The notes: generated from the letters alone by a model not told the origin. A DNA stretch of 24,073 bases from CAYWNA01 sp964459305 (GCA_964459305.1 CAYWNA010000199.1:1-24073); one strand, 5' to 3'; positions 7,769 through 15,390 are shown, counted from the first letter of the stretch. Numbers and translations: made by a program.

Positions 7769-8209
7769 TTAGTCGACCTTGACTTCGATGCGGCGTGGCT
7801 TGGTCTCTTCGCGTTTTGGCAATTCGATCAACAACACGCCGTTCTTGAAGTGAGCCTCCACTTTGTGGACGTCCACATCGTCGGGCAGTTCAAAGACTCG
7901 GCTGAAGCGGCCGAAGCCTCTCTCGCGACGGCGCCACGATCCGTCTTTCACTTCCGGCCTCTTGCGTTCGCCTTTGACCGTCAGCTCATTTCCGTGAACG
8001 AGGATCTCCAGGTCGTCCATCTCCATGCCTGGCAGTTCCGCTTCAACATAGAGCTTGTCTTGGTCCTCCCAAGCGTTCAGGGGCGGATGGGATCGGGCGA
8101 GCGAACGGTCGCCATCGCCTACCTTGCCAAACCGCCGATTCAACTCGTTGTGGAGCCGATTCATTTCACACCAAACATCACCGAATGGTTGCCAACGTGT
8201 CGCTAACAT
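7769..8209 (-). CDS. hsp20: HSP20-family small heat-shock protein (146 aa)
   Basis: A 146-residue protein. The N-terminal arm (WQPFGDVWCEMNRLHNELNR) precedes an alpha-crystallin domain with the hallmark LYVEAELPGMEMDDLEILVH, NELTVKGERK and a C-terminal GVLLIELPKRE. The GAGGGGGG just upstream of the ATG at 8209 supports the start. It is clearly diverged from the downstream HSP20 gene: the arm has a different length, and this copy has the RRRERGFGRFSRVFELP stretch where the other has a His-rich one. They are therefore old paralogues, not a recent duplication. No CIRCE element (TTAGCACTC-N9-GAGTGCTAA) or obvious heat-shock promoter was seen upstream. Confidence 0.95.
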   Translation of the reverse strand: MLATRWQPFGDVWCEMNRLHNELNRRFGKVGDGDRSLARSHPPLNAWEDQDKLYVEAELPGMEMDDLEILVHGNELTVKGERKRPEVKDGSWRRRERGFGRFSRVFELPDDVDVHKVEAHFKNGVLLIELPKREETKPRRIEVKVD

Positions 8210-8303
8210 GGTCTATCCCCCCTCTGTGCGAGTAACAGTGTGTGTTGTTGCCAACATGACATTGCTCAGCAGTCACACCCGACTGCCACCGGGAGGTAAA
8301 GCA

Positions 8304-8345
8304 ATGAACGTGCCACAGAGCGACAGCAGGCGGAAGAAACTCTAG
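8304..8345 (+). CDS. Possible 13-residue peptide
   Basis: ATG at 8304 is preceded by GGGAGGTAAAGCA, an excellent ribosome site at good spacing. It encodes MNVPQSDSRRKKL and then TAG. The very good site is the only support; peptide and role are unrecognised. It could be chance or a leader peptide. Confidence 0.2.
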   Translation: MNVPQSDSRRKKL

Positions 8346-8520
8346 CGACAACTTGCAAGTCCTTTATTTCAAGTGCGTTACGTGTTTCGTGCGGCACCAC
8401 GACGGGGAGAATCCGAGGGCGAGATACAGATCGCGAATCGCTGAATGCGACAAAATGTCCGAATTGCCATGTTCCTGCGGCGTCAAATTGACACGCTGCC
8501 GCCCCTCTCCGGAATGCGGG

Positions 8521-8651
8521 CTGTTGATTTAATTGGGAAACGAGCGTGGGATAGGCTTCCAGCCTGTCAGGATCCCCTAACTTCAATTGCCAAATGCACT
8601 CAAGCCGCCCAATTGACAGGCTGGAAGCCTATCCCACGACTAAATCAACAG
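8521..8651. repeat. Nested palindromic repeat (copy 1)
   Basis: Inner arms are 25-bp perfect inverted repeats: 8545-8569 starts CGTGGGATAGGC and 8614-8638 is its reverse complement, separated by 44 nt. A second, outer pair of perfect 11-bp arms (CTGTTGATTTA 8521-8531 and TAAATCAACAG 8641-8651) encloses them. The inner core GATAGGCTTCCAGCCTGTCA occurs again at 11488. I recall this core as abundant in planctomycete genomes. In the RNA it would form a long, stable hairpin. Confidence 0.9.
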
Positions 8652-8656
8652 ACCCC

Positions 8657-8740
8657 ATGACCGATCGAGAGCTCACGCAGCTGTTCATTATGCAGATGTT
8701 TGTCAGCAACATGCCGAACTATCCCCCCATGAATTCGTAG
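8657..8740 (+). CDS. Possible 27-residue peptide or gene remnant
   Basis: ATG at 8657, six bases past the end of the nested palindrome, opens a 27-codon frame (MTDRELTQLFIMQMFVSN...) ending in TAG. It is rich in Met and Phe. There is no good ribosome site, and no family is recognised. It may be the remnant of a longer gene broken by the repeat. Confidence 0.2.
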   Translation: MTDRELTQLFIMQMFVSNMPNYPPMNS

Positions 8741-8884
8741 AAAGTGCGTAATCGGTCGGACTTCGCGCCGCAACTCCACGTCGCTAAGCTGGAGGCGACT
8801 TGGGCCTCTCAAACGTTGATTGACGAATTACGCCACGAGCCAAATGACTGCTCCAACGGCGCCAAGCCGTTTTTCCATTTCACC

Positions 8885-9556
8885 ATGCTGCAACTAGAAA
8901 ACGTCAAGAAATCGTATTTCGAACCCAACGGCGACGTTCTGCCGATACTCGACATTCGCCAGTTTCATGTCGAGCGCGGCGAACAAATGGTGCTGGTCGG
9001 GGAGAGCGGCTGTGGGAAGACGACGCTGTTGCACGTGATATCGGGCATCAGTCGCGCCAATTCCGGTATAATCAAGCTGGACGGCATCGACATCTCGCGA
9101 CTGTCCGAAGCCGGCCGAGACCGCTTTCGGGCTGCGAAGATTGGCTATGTGTTTCAAACGTTCAATCTGCTGCCTGGATTCTCCGCTCTGGAAAACGTGC
9201 TCTTGGGGATGACCTTCGCTCGTGGCCGAAGAGACGGTCGTCGTGCCAGAGAACTGCTCGATCGGGTCGGTCTGAGTCATCGAGCCAGCCACAAGCCCGC
9301 CGCGATGTCGGTGGGCGAGCAACAGCGGGTCGCCGTCGCCCGTGCCATGGCGAATCGGCCCGCGTTGATTCTTGCCGACGAACCAACGGCCAACGTGGAT
9401 CGAGCTCATCAAGAGCAAGTTGTGGAACTCGTCCGCGAGACGTGCCGTGAAGAAGAGATCTCGCTGGTGATGGTCACGCACTCGATGGAGGTTGCCCAGC
9501 GGTTTGACCGAATCGATCGGTTGGAGGAAATCAATCAAGTAGGTAAAGGCGCATGA
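8885..9556 (+). CDS. ABC transporter ATP-binding protein (LolD/MacB type)
   Basis: Starting at ATG 8885 gives 223 residues, the normal LolD length; the open frame before it is not family-like. Walker A is GESGCGKTT (39-47), the Q-loop FQTFNL (90-95), the signature MSVGEQQRV (141-149, a variant of LSGGQ), Walker B ALILADEPT (160-168) and the switch His VTHS (197-200). These ATPases power MacB/LolE-type permeases that move lipoproteins, peptides or drugs by mechanotransmission rather than through a channel. The stop overlaps the permease start (ATGA), so the two are translated together. No clear ribosome site precedes the ATG. Confidence 0.95.
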   Translation: MLQLENVKKSYFEPNGDVLPILDIRQFHVERGEQMVLVGESGCGKTTLLHVISGISRANSGIIKLDGIDISRLSEAGRDRFRAAKIGYVFQTFNLLPGFSALENVLLGMTFARGRRDGRRARELLDRVGLSHRASHKPAAMSVGEQQRVAVARAMANRPALILADEPTANVDRAHQEQVVELVRETCREEEISLVMVTHSMEVAQRFDRIDRLEEINQVGKGA

Positions 9557-10896
9557 GTCTCTTCAGAATCGCATGGCGAAGCATCCAACAACGCGGTCTC
9601 GCGTCTTGGCTCACGTCCATTTCGATGGCCTTGGGCGTGATGCTGGTCGTTGCAGTTTTGTCGATTCACGGCGTCGTGTCCGACTCGTTCCGAAACAACG
9701 CCAGCCTAGGCTACAACATGATCATCGGAGCCAAAGGCGGCAAACTGCAATTGACGCTGAATACGGTCTATTACCTGAGCCGGCCGGTTGAAAACGTCCC
9801 ATATGAATACTACTTGGAGTTCCTCTCGGCCGACCGCCGCATGAAGCAAAACGCCGACCCGGGGGACATCGATTTGAACCGCGACGGTAAATACGGACGA
9901 TACACGGAGTTGGCCATTCCCGTCTGCCTGGGCGACTACTACAGCCGTTTCCGCGTGGTCGGCACCACACCGGACTTCTTTGAGCATTTGGTGTACGGCC
10001 CACGTGCTGATAGGAAGTTTCAGTTCGCCGAGGGACGCAACTTCCGCCACGACGATAAAGAGCATGGCTACTTCGAAGCCGTCGTTGGATCTGTGGCAGC
10101 AAGCGAAATGAACGTGAAGCTCGGCGGCCGGCCAATCACTTCGACCTGCGGCGACCCGGAAGGCGATCTCCACAACGAACAAAGTTTTGCCGTGGTCGGC
10201 ATCTTGAAGCCGACTGGCACGCCGACTGACCGAGCGGTGTTTGTGAACATCGAAGGTTTCTATTTGCTAAAGGGCCACGCGAAGCCTTTGGAAGGAGGAA
10301 GCAAGGGTGAGGCGTACACTGGCGTCAAACATGAACCGCTGCCGATGAATCAACGCGAAGTCACTGCGATTTTGGTGAAAACGGTTGATCGGCTGGCCCC
10401 GATTTTCATGGAAAACGATATCAACGAGGGAACTGACGCCCAGGCAGTGTTGCCCGTGCGCGAGATTACCGGTCTTTTCGAGGTGATTGTGAAACCGATT
10501 CAGACCGTTCTTCTTGTGCTAACAGCCGTGATCTGCATCGTTTCCGGCATCAGTATCTTAGTCAGTATCTACAATTCGATGAGCGAGCGGCGTCACGAGA
10601 TTGCAGTCATACGAGCATTGGGGGCTGGCCGCGGTACGGTGATGGCGATTATCCTTCTCGAATCCGTACTGCTCTCCCTGGGGGGCGGCGGAGCGGGTTG
10701 GCTGGTTGCCCACGTACTGACGGGGCTGGCGAGCCCGTTGATCGAAGCGCAAACCGGCGTCGCCGTTGGCTTCCTCGACATCGAGCTGAAAGAGGCGTTG
10801 TTGATACCGACTCTGATCCTGCTGGCGATCCTCTGCGGCTTTCTTCCGGCGCTGTCGGCGTATCGCACCGACGTCGCAAAATCTCTCGGTGCATAG
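9553..10896 (+). CDS. FtsX/MacB-like ABC transporter permease
   Basis: A 447-residue protein with four predicted membrane helices. One is near the N-terminus (about 19-45, ASWLTSISMALGVMLVVAVL); the other three are near 315-338, 362-392 and 412-435. A large extracytoplasmic domain lies between helix 1 and 2, as in MacB and LolC/E. The motif SERRHEIAVIRALGAGRGTVM after helix 2 is the FtsX-family coupling segment that contacts the ATPase. ATG at 9553 overlaps the ATPase stop. The periplasmic part includes an Asp/Asn-rich loop (DIDLNRDGKYG) that resembles a calcium loop but lacks the correct twelfth residue. The transported substrate is unknown. Confidence 0.93.
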   Translation: MSLFRIAWRSIQQRGLASWLTSISMALGVMLVVAVLSIHGVVSDSFRNNASLGYNMIIGAKGGKLQLTLNTVYYLSRPVENVPYEYYLEFLSADRRMKQNADPGDIDLNRDGKYGRYTELAIPVCLGDYYSRFRVVGTTPDFFEHLVYGPRADRKFQFAEGRNFRHDDKEHGYFEAVVGSVAASEMNVKLGGRPITSTCGDPEGDLHNEQSFAVVGILKPTGTPTDRAVFVNIEGFYLLKGHAKPLEGGSKGEAYTGVKHEPLPMNQREVTAILVKTVDRLAPIFMENDINEGTDAQAVLPVREITGLFEVIVKPIQTVLLVLTAVICIVSGISILVSIYNSMSERRHEIAVIRALGAGRGTVMAIILLESVLLSLGGGGAGWLVAHVLTGLASPLIEAQTGVAVGFLDIELKEALLIPTLILLAILCGFLPALSAYRTDVAKSLGA

Positions 10897-10946
10897 GTTC
10901 TGTCGTTTCCATCACGCGTCTTTCCATGGTATTCTGATAGCATCGC

Positions 10947-10976
10947 AGTCCGTAGCACGGACTTCGCGAGTCGTGC
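10947..10976. repeat. Short overlapping inverted repeats
   Basis: AGTCCGT-AGC-ACGGACT (10947-10963) is a perfect 7-bp palindrome. Its right arm overlaps a second, one-base-bulged pair, GCACGGACT / GAGTCGTGC (10955-10976). The string resembles a repeat that I associate with planctomycete intergenic DNA. It lies 50 nt after the permease stop and could act in transcript ending or mRNA stability. Confidence 0.55.
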
Positions 10977-11012
10977 CACAGCACTTTTCCGATGACGTTC
11001 CTTGCCGGAGAG

Positions 11013-11057
11013 CCGTGGGCGTTAGCCCACGGATGGAATCAGCGGACTAACGTCCGC
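11013..11057. repeat. Two hairpins in the leader of the P-II gene
   Basis: CCGTGGGC-GTTA-GCCCACGG (11013-11032) is a perfect 8-bp hairpin with a 4-nt loop. Ten bases on, GCGGAC-TAAC-GTCCGC (11042-11057) is a second perfect 6-bp hairpin with the related loop TAAC. The first is of the GTGGGC-GTTA-GCCCAC type I associate with planctomycete intergenic repeats. Both lie within 95 nt of the GTG start of the P-II gene. Confidence 0.8.
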
Positions 11058-11103
11058 CGCTCGCCGCAACACTTGAGAGCAAAATGGTCTAGGGGACAGT
11101 ACC

Positions 11104-11451
11104 GTGAAGCTGGTTGTTGCGATTATCCAACCGACGAAACTGAAACCGCTTCAAGAGGCGCTTCAGAGAGTTGGAGTTGAGCGGATGACCGTGTGCGACG
11201 CACAGGGTTTCGGGCGTCAGAAAGGTCGGACCGAGACCTATCGCGGTATTGAATACAAAATGCATCTACTGCGCAAGATCGCCCTAGAGATTGCCGTCAA
11301 CGACGACTTTCTGGATCGAACCATCGATACGATCATCAGCGTCGCGCGAACCGGCCCCGAGGGCAACATCGGCGACGGCAAGATCCTTGTTTTGCCGATG
11401 GACGAAACTATCCAGGTCGGCGGAACCGAACGTGGACCGGGAGCGATTTAG
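11104..11451 (+). CDS. glnB: P-II nitrogen-regulatory signal protein (GlnB/GlnK)
   Basis: A 115-residue protein of normal P-II length. The T-loop reads GFGRQKGRTETYRGIEY (35-51) with the uridylylation tyrosine Y51 in place. The C-terminal signature is TGPEGNIGDGKILVLPMDE. P-II trimers sense 2-oxoglutarate and ATP/ADP and adjust glutamine synthetase, ammonium channel or other targets; Y51 is modified by GlnD in many bacteria. GTG at 11104 follows AGGGGA by a good spacing. No amtB gene is adjacent, so GlnK versus GlnB cannot be decided from context; the symbol is used loosely. It is convergent with truB. Confidence 0.95.
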   Translation: MKLVVAIIQPTKLKPLQEALQRVGVERMTVCDAQGFGRQKGRTETYRGIEYKMHLLRKIALEIAVNDDFLDRTIDTIISVARTGPEGNIGDGKILVLPMDETIQVGGTERGPGAI

Positions 11452-11454
11452 GTT

Positions 11455-11570
11455 TTAGGCGAGCGGCGGAAATTCGCGTACCCGAGAGATAGGCTTCCAG
11501 CCTGTCAGGCCACATACTTGACAGGCTGGAAGCCTATCCCACGGTGAATTCTCATCTGCCGCTCGCTTAA
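11455..11570. repeat. Nested palindromic repeat (copy 2) between convergent genes
   Basis: Perfect 20-bp arms GATAGGCTTCCAGCCTGTCA (11488-11507) and its complement (11519-11538) flank an 11-nt loop. Outer arms GCGAGCGGC (11459-11467) and GCCGCTCGC (11558-11566) enclose the element, with weaker pairing continuing outward. The inner core equals that of the element at 8545, but the outer arms differ. Placed between the stops of the P-II gene and truB, the long hairpin could end transcription from both sides. Confidence 0.9.
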
Positions 11571-11587
11571 CGTTGAGAGTCGGGGAT

Positions 11588-12463
11588 TCAGGAATCTGGG
11601 TTTGGAAAGTTGCGTAGCGGCCGGAGCCATTCCGGCGTGCGTGGTGTGAGGATCGCGACTATCCGGTCGGACTCGTCGTGGGCTGCAATTTCTTTCGCGT
11701 TTGATTTCCACCGGTTCTCAATTGACATGCCGTGGGCGACACGACGAATTTCGTCGCTTGTGAGTCGAAGCGATGGCAGTTCGACGAGTGCCTGTGACGG
11801 CGGCAACAGAAAGTCGGTCACCGACGCTTCGTTCAATTGCTGCATTTCGCACGCTTGTTCGACGTGGAATTCACCGATTGCGGTGCGTTGGAGCGCAGAC
11901 ATCACGGCTTCGGTGCCCAGCGCCCGGGCGATGTCGCATCCTAGGGACCGAATGTAAGTGCCCGATCCGCAGGTGATCTCCAGCTCGAATTCCGGGTATT
12001 CGTATCGCGTCAATGCGATTTCGTGGATCGCGACTTTCCGAGGTTTCAGATCGACCTCTTTACCCTGCCTCGCCAGATCGTACGCTCGCCGACCGCGAAT
12101 TTTCAGTGCAGAGTACGCGGGCGGGAGTTGGTCAATCTCGCCTGTGAAGCTCGGCAGAGACAGTTCGATCTGATCGCCCGTCGGACGGGGCGGGTCGACG
12201 AGTTCCGTTACATGCCCTTCCACATCCTCAGTATCGCTCGTCCTGCCCAAGAGGAAGGTGCCCACGTAGCGTTTCGGCATCCGCTGGACGTATTCGACCA
12301 ACCGTGTTGCCGGCCCGACGCATACAACCAGCACGCCGGTCGCCAACGGGTCCAATGTGCCCGCGTGACCGATTTTCACGCCGCGCAGAACACGAACGAC
12401 GCGATTTACCACATCGCGTGACGTTATCCCTTGAGGCTTGTTGACGTTAAGTAAACCAAACAT
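11588..12463 (-). CDS. truB: tRNA pseudouridine(55) synthase TruB
   Basis: A 291-residue protein. The N-terminal GLLNVNKPQGITSRDVV and catalytic GHAGTLDPLATGVL (Asp38) define TruB, which makes pseudouridine 55 in the T-loop of tRNA. Later family motifs are PPAYSALKIRGRRAYDLAR and the active-site region CGSGTYIRSLGCDIARALG. A C-terminal PUA-like tail follows. ATG at 12463 starts exactly at the conserved N-terminus; no good ribosome site precedes it. In many bacteria truB follows rbfA or infB, but here it stands alone, facing the P-II gene. Confidence 0.96.
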   Translation of the reverse strand: MFGLLNVNKPQGITSRDVVNRVVRVLRGVKIGHAGTLDPLATGVLVVCVGPATRLVEYVQRMPKRYVGTFLLGRTSDTEDVEGHVTELVDPPRPTGDQIELSLPSFTGEIDQLPPAYSALKIRGRRAYDLARQGKEVDLKPRKVAIHEIALTRYEYPEFELEITCGSGTYIRSLGCDIARALGTEAVMSALQRTAIGEFHVEQACEMQQLNEASVTDFLLPPSQALVELPSLRLTSDEIRRVAHGMSIENRWKSNAKEIAAHDESDRIVAILTPRTPEWLRPLRNFPNPDS

Positions 12464-12582
12464 GGAGGGAGCTTTTTACCACATTTGGTCCCGCATGGGA
12501 AAGACATTCTCACGCATCAGTTGTATCATAGGATGAAGCGGCCGATCCGCGTTGAATCTTATCCAGTTTTGGGAGAGTGGAA

Positions 12583-13605
12583 GTGAACAGCGAAACGCCT
12601 CCAGGCAGAAACGAAGGCAGCTCGTCCACCGTGATTGCGGTGATCGTCGTTGCGGTGATCATGCTCTGTACATTGAGCCTGCTCGGGGTGTTGTTTGTCC
12701 GGTGGACCACAATACCAGTGGTCGAGAAAAAAGATGGCGTCGAAGAGGGGCAAGTCGCTGTCGAGCCAGATGACGAGTCGCCGCTGGAGAAAGAACCCTC
12801 CGAGGCGTCACCCGATGGCAGCGCGGGGGCAGTGGAGGTCATCGAGCAGCCAGCGCCGCCCGAGCCGGACGCGGTGACGCCCCCGGTCGAGCCGCCCATG
12901 CCGCCGGAGTCCGATGCCGCCAGACCCCCGTCTGAGGAGCCTATGACGTCAGAGCCGGACGCCGTCGAAGTTCCAGCCGAGAAGCCTGCGGCTCCGAAGT
13001 CCGATGCAGCGACAACCCCGGTCGAGAAGCCTGAGCCGCCGGAATCGACCGATCCGAAAGCTCCGATCGAGAAGCCTGAGCCGCCGATGGCTCCCAAAGT
13101 CGCAGAAGCCAAGCCACCCGGCCCGGACAGTCCAGCGGTGAAAGACGATGCGGCGGATGAGAAGAACCTGTTGTCGGCGCTGCCACCGTACGAAACAGTG
13201 GGCGTGAAGACAGGCGATGGTCCGGTGCGCCGCTCGGTTGTCTTTTCGGGCGAAGAGCATCAGTATGGCATCTGGGCTCAGCCCAATGAAGATCGTGGAA
13301 CGGCACAGGTCAGTTACTTGCTCAAGGGCCAGTACATGGGCCTTCGCGGCAAGGCCGGCATTTGCGACGTACCGGATGACGTAGCGATCCGCGACGGTGC
13401 AAGCCCGTCCGGTGTGCTTCGGATCTACGGCGACGGCAACCTGCTATGGGAGTCTGACTCGCTGGCCGGTTTCGGGGCAGTCGAGCAGTTCGAGATCGAG
13501 GTCAAAGGCATCGAACTGCTGGCGTTGGCCGTCGAAAGCAGCTCACCTGTCGCGTCGTCTCGGTTTGCATGGGGCAATCTGCACTTGACGACGGACGAGG
13601 AGTGA
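12583..13605 (+). CDS. Membrane-anchored Pro-rich protein with C-terminal NPCBM-like domain
   Basis: GTG at 12583 is chosen because GGGAG lies 7 nt upstream; an in-frame GTG at 12577 sits on top of that site. The product has 340 residues. A single membrane helix (about 17-41, STVIAVIVVAVIMLCTLSLL) is followed by a long acidic and proline-rich linker (about 45-200) of degenerate units ending in EKP or EPP. The C-terminal 130 residues (GVLRIYGDGNLLWESDSLAGF, and a strand pattern ending FAWGNLHL) resemble NPCBM/NEW2 carbohydrate-binding domains. The layout suggests a periplasmic or cell-surface protein held away from the membrane by the linker. Whether it binds sugar is inference. It is followed 9 nt later by the aldo/keto reductase gene. 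Confidence 0.8.
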   Translation: MNSETPPGRNEGSSSTVIAVIVVAVIMLCTLSLLGVLFVRWTTIPVVEKKDGVEEGQVAVEPDDESPLEKEPSEASPDGSAGAVEVIEQPAPPEPDAVTPPVEPPMPPESDAARPPSEEPMTSEPDAVEVPAEKPAAPKSDAATTPVEKPEPPESTDPKAPIEKPEPPMAPKVAEAKPPGPDSPAVKDDAADEKNLLSALPPYETVGVKTGDGPVRRSVVFSGEEHQYGIWAQPNEDRGTAQVSYLLKGQYMGLRGKAGICDVPDDVAIRDGASPSGVLRIYGDGNLLWESDSLAGFGAVEQFEIEVKGIELLALAVESSSPVASSRFAWGNLHLTTDEE

Positions 13606-13614
13606 CACGGCGCG

Positions 13615-14610
13615 ATGGAAACGATACAGCTGCCGAATTCCGATCTTACCGTCTCGCGGCTCTGCTTTGGCTGCTGGGGGATCGTAGGCGATTTTCACTG
13701 GGGTGATCGAGATCTTGGACAATCGGCTGCGGCTATCGAGGCCGCGCTGGACGCGGGGGTCAATTTCTTCGACACGGCGGCCGCGTATGGAAACGGTGAT
13801 AGCGAAAAACTGCTGGGTAAGGTACTTGCTGGGCGGCGCGACCAAGTGGTGATTGCCTCGAAGTTGCCCCCGGACATGATGCGACCGGAAGAAATCCACG
13901 TGGCGTGGGAGCAGGCGCTGGAACGTCTGGGGACGGACTACCTTGATCTATTCCAGACACATTGGACCAGCCCCGATACACCGCCCGCCGATTCGTGGGA
14001 GGCCATGCTCAAGTTGAAACAGCAGGGCAAAGTGCGGCATGTGGGTGTATGCAACATGGGGCGAGGTGACCTGGATGACATTTGCCCGTTGGAGCGACCG
14101 GTGACCGACCAGGTTCCGTACAGCCTGCTCTGGCGAATGATCGAACACGAGATTCTTCCGCGCTGTCGCGAGGATGGTATTGGCGTCTTGGCGTACAGCC
14201 CGTTGATGCACGGTTTGTTGGCGGGCAAGTACCGGGCTTCCGGCGACGTGCCCGATGGGCGCGCTCGATCACGGCATTTTAGCAGCGATCGGCCGACCGC
14301 GCGGCACGGCGAACCGGGGTGCGAACAGGAGACTTTTGCAGCGATTGAGGCGATTGACGGAATCTGCAAGGGGCTTGGACGATCGATGGCCGACGTGGCA
14401 TTGGCGTGGTGTGTTCAGCAGCCCGGCATTTCGTGCGTGATAGCCGGGGCCAGCACACCAGGTCAAGTGACGCAAAACGTTGCGACGTTCGAAAATCCGA
14501 TACCGGCGGACGCGATCCGCAGCCTGAACGATGCGACTGAGCTCCTGCGCGGTGCATTGGGCCCCAACCCCGACATGTGGGATGGTGCGGAGAAATCGCG
14601 GTTTCGATAG
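13615..14610 (+). CDS. Aldo/keto reductase
   Basis: A 331-residue protein. The NADPH-dependent (beta/alpha)8 reductase family is shown by the tetrad D53 (FFDTAAAYG), Y58, K83 (IASKLP) and H116 (LFQTHW), plus a nicotinamide-side NMG (about 145-147) and the C-terminal CVIAGASTPGQVTQN nucleotide-binding pattern. The length is normal. No signal peptide, so cytoplasmic. It starts 9 nt after the NPCBM-like gene and is followed by a DUF1080 gene 64 nt on. In planctomycetes such reductases cluster with carbohydrate-degradation genes, but no substrate can be inferred. Confidence 0.95.
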   Translation: METIQLPNSDLTVSRLCFGCWGIVGDFHWGDRDLGQSAAAIEAALDAGVNFFDTAAAYGNGDSEKLLGKVLAGRRDQVVIASKLPPDMMRPEEIHVAWEQALERLGTDYLDLFQTHWTSPDTPPADSWEAMLKLKQQGKVRHVGVCNMGRGDLDDICPLERPVTDQVPYSLLWRMIEHEILPRCREDGIGVLAYSPLMHGLLAGKYRASGDVPDGRARSRHFSSDRPTARHGEPGCEQETFAAIEAIDGICKGLGRSMADVALAWCVQQPGISCVIAGASTPGQVTQNVATFENPIPADAIRSLNDATELLRGALGPNPDMWDGAEKSRFR

Positions 14611-14674
14611 GCCGCTGGTCTGGTTCACGTTATTTGGGCTTGGTGCCCTGATGAACACACGGGAGGAAGTTCCG

Positions 14675-15334
14675 ATGAAGAGAATGACAGTCCTTTGGGT
14701 GCTTGGCGCAGTGTTGGTGAGCGTTTCGGTCGCTGACGCAGAAGAGCAACAGGCATCGGGGAACAAGGACAAACAGCAAAAGGAAATCAAGCTGTTTGAT
14801 GGCAAGACTCTCAAGGGCTGGCGAATCCTCGACAAGATCGACTTCGAGAATCACGGCAAGGTCGAGGTCAAGGACGGTGAGCTGATTATCGGCAAAGGGA
14901 ACGCAATGACAGGTGCCTCCTGGGAAAGTGACTTCCCTCGCACCTGTTACGAAGTCTCGCTGGAAGGCCGACGGATCGAAGGCGATGATTTCTTCTGCGG
15001 GATGACCTTTCCAGTGGGCAAGACCCATTGCAGTTTGATATTGGGCGGATGGGGCGGCAGCATCACGGGGCTGTCATGCCTGGACGGCTATTCCGCGGAC
15101 GAAAATGAGACGACCGGCGTGATCGACTTCGAGCAGAATCGTTGGTACAAGATCCGTCTGCGCGTCGCCAAAGAGAAGATCGAAGCATGGGTCGATAAAG
15201 AGAAGATTGTGGATGTGGAAACCAAGGATCGCAAAATCGACCTTCGATGGGAAATGGAAACGATGCCTCCCTTCGGCATTGCCACTTATTACACCACGGG
15301 AGGATTCAAGCACATCGTGGTCAAGCGATTGTAG
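14675..15334 (+). CDS. Secreted DUF1080 (3-keto-disaccharide hydrolase-like) protein
   Basis: ATG at 14675 follows GGGAGG with ideal spacing. The product has 219 residues: a signal peptide (MKRMTVLWVLGAVLVSVSVADA, likely cut after ADA), a short polar stretch, then a concanavalin-type jelly-roll domain. The phrase LFDGKTLKGWR near residue 40 is the diagnostic DUF1080 motif, and the second half (WYKIRLRVAKEKIEAWVDKEKIVDV) is the usual strand pattern. Characterised members hydrolyse 3-keto-glycosides; many planctomycete paralogues are unstudied. It acts in the periplasm or outside. It is convergent with the acidic protein gene. Confidence 0.9.
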   Translation: MKRMTVLWVLGAVLVSVSVADAEEQQASGNKDKQQKEIKLFDGKTLKGWRILDKIDFENHGKVEVKDGELIIGKGNAMTGASWESDFPRTCYEVSLEGRRIEGDDFFCGMTFPVGKTHCSLILGGWGGSITGLSCLDGYSADENETTGVIDFEQNRWYKIRLRVAKEKIEAWVDKEKIVDVETKDRKIDLRWEMETMPPFGIATYYTTGGFKHIVVKRL

Positions 15335-15348
15335 GTGGAGATCCACAA

Positions 15349-15390
15349 GAGCCCCATGCGGGACCGGGCACTGGCCACCGCACGGGGCTC
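15349..15390. terminator. Possible bidirectional terminator hairpin
   Basis: GAGCCCCATGCGG (15349-15361) pairs with CCGCACGGGGCTC (15378-15390), with one mismatch across a 16-nt loop. It lies between the stop codons of two convergent genes (15334 plus, 15431 minus). No T-tract follows on either side, so intrinsic termination is only plausible. Confidence 0.4.

Larger units (their letters stand above)
8210..8884. other. Non-coding interval with nested palindrome and micro-ORFs
   Basis: This 675-nt stretch lies between the divergent HSP20 gene and the ABC ATPase gene. It contains a nested palindrome (8521-8651) and two short frames (8304-8345 and 8657-8740). An open frame runs upstream of the ATPase gene from 8744, but its first 47 residues do not resemble the ABC family. 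The promoters of both flanking genes must lie here, yet I see no convincing consensus pair. Confidence 0.55.

Noticed and set aside
7316..8206. 296-residue plus-strand frame across both HSP20 genes
   Set aside because: Antisense to two complete alpha-crystallin domains; the frame also crosses the gap between them.
8210..8300. CIRCE or heat-shock promoter upstream of the HSP20 pair
   Set aside because: No TTAGCACTC-N9-GAGTGCTAA and no convincing -35/-10 pair seen.
10000..10899. Calcium-binding EF-hand in the ABC permease (DIDLNRDGKYG, encoded near 9868)
   Set aside because: The twelfth loop position is Thr rather than Asp/Glu, so the resemblance is probably incidental.
12510..13112. Gly/Ser repeat protein on the minus strand
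   Set aside because: The repeat is the antisense image of the proline-rich linker of the plus-strand gene (12583-13605).
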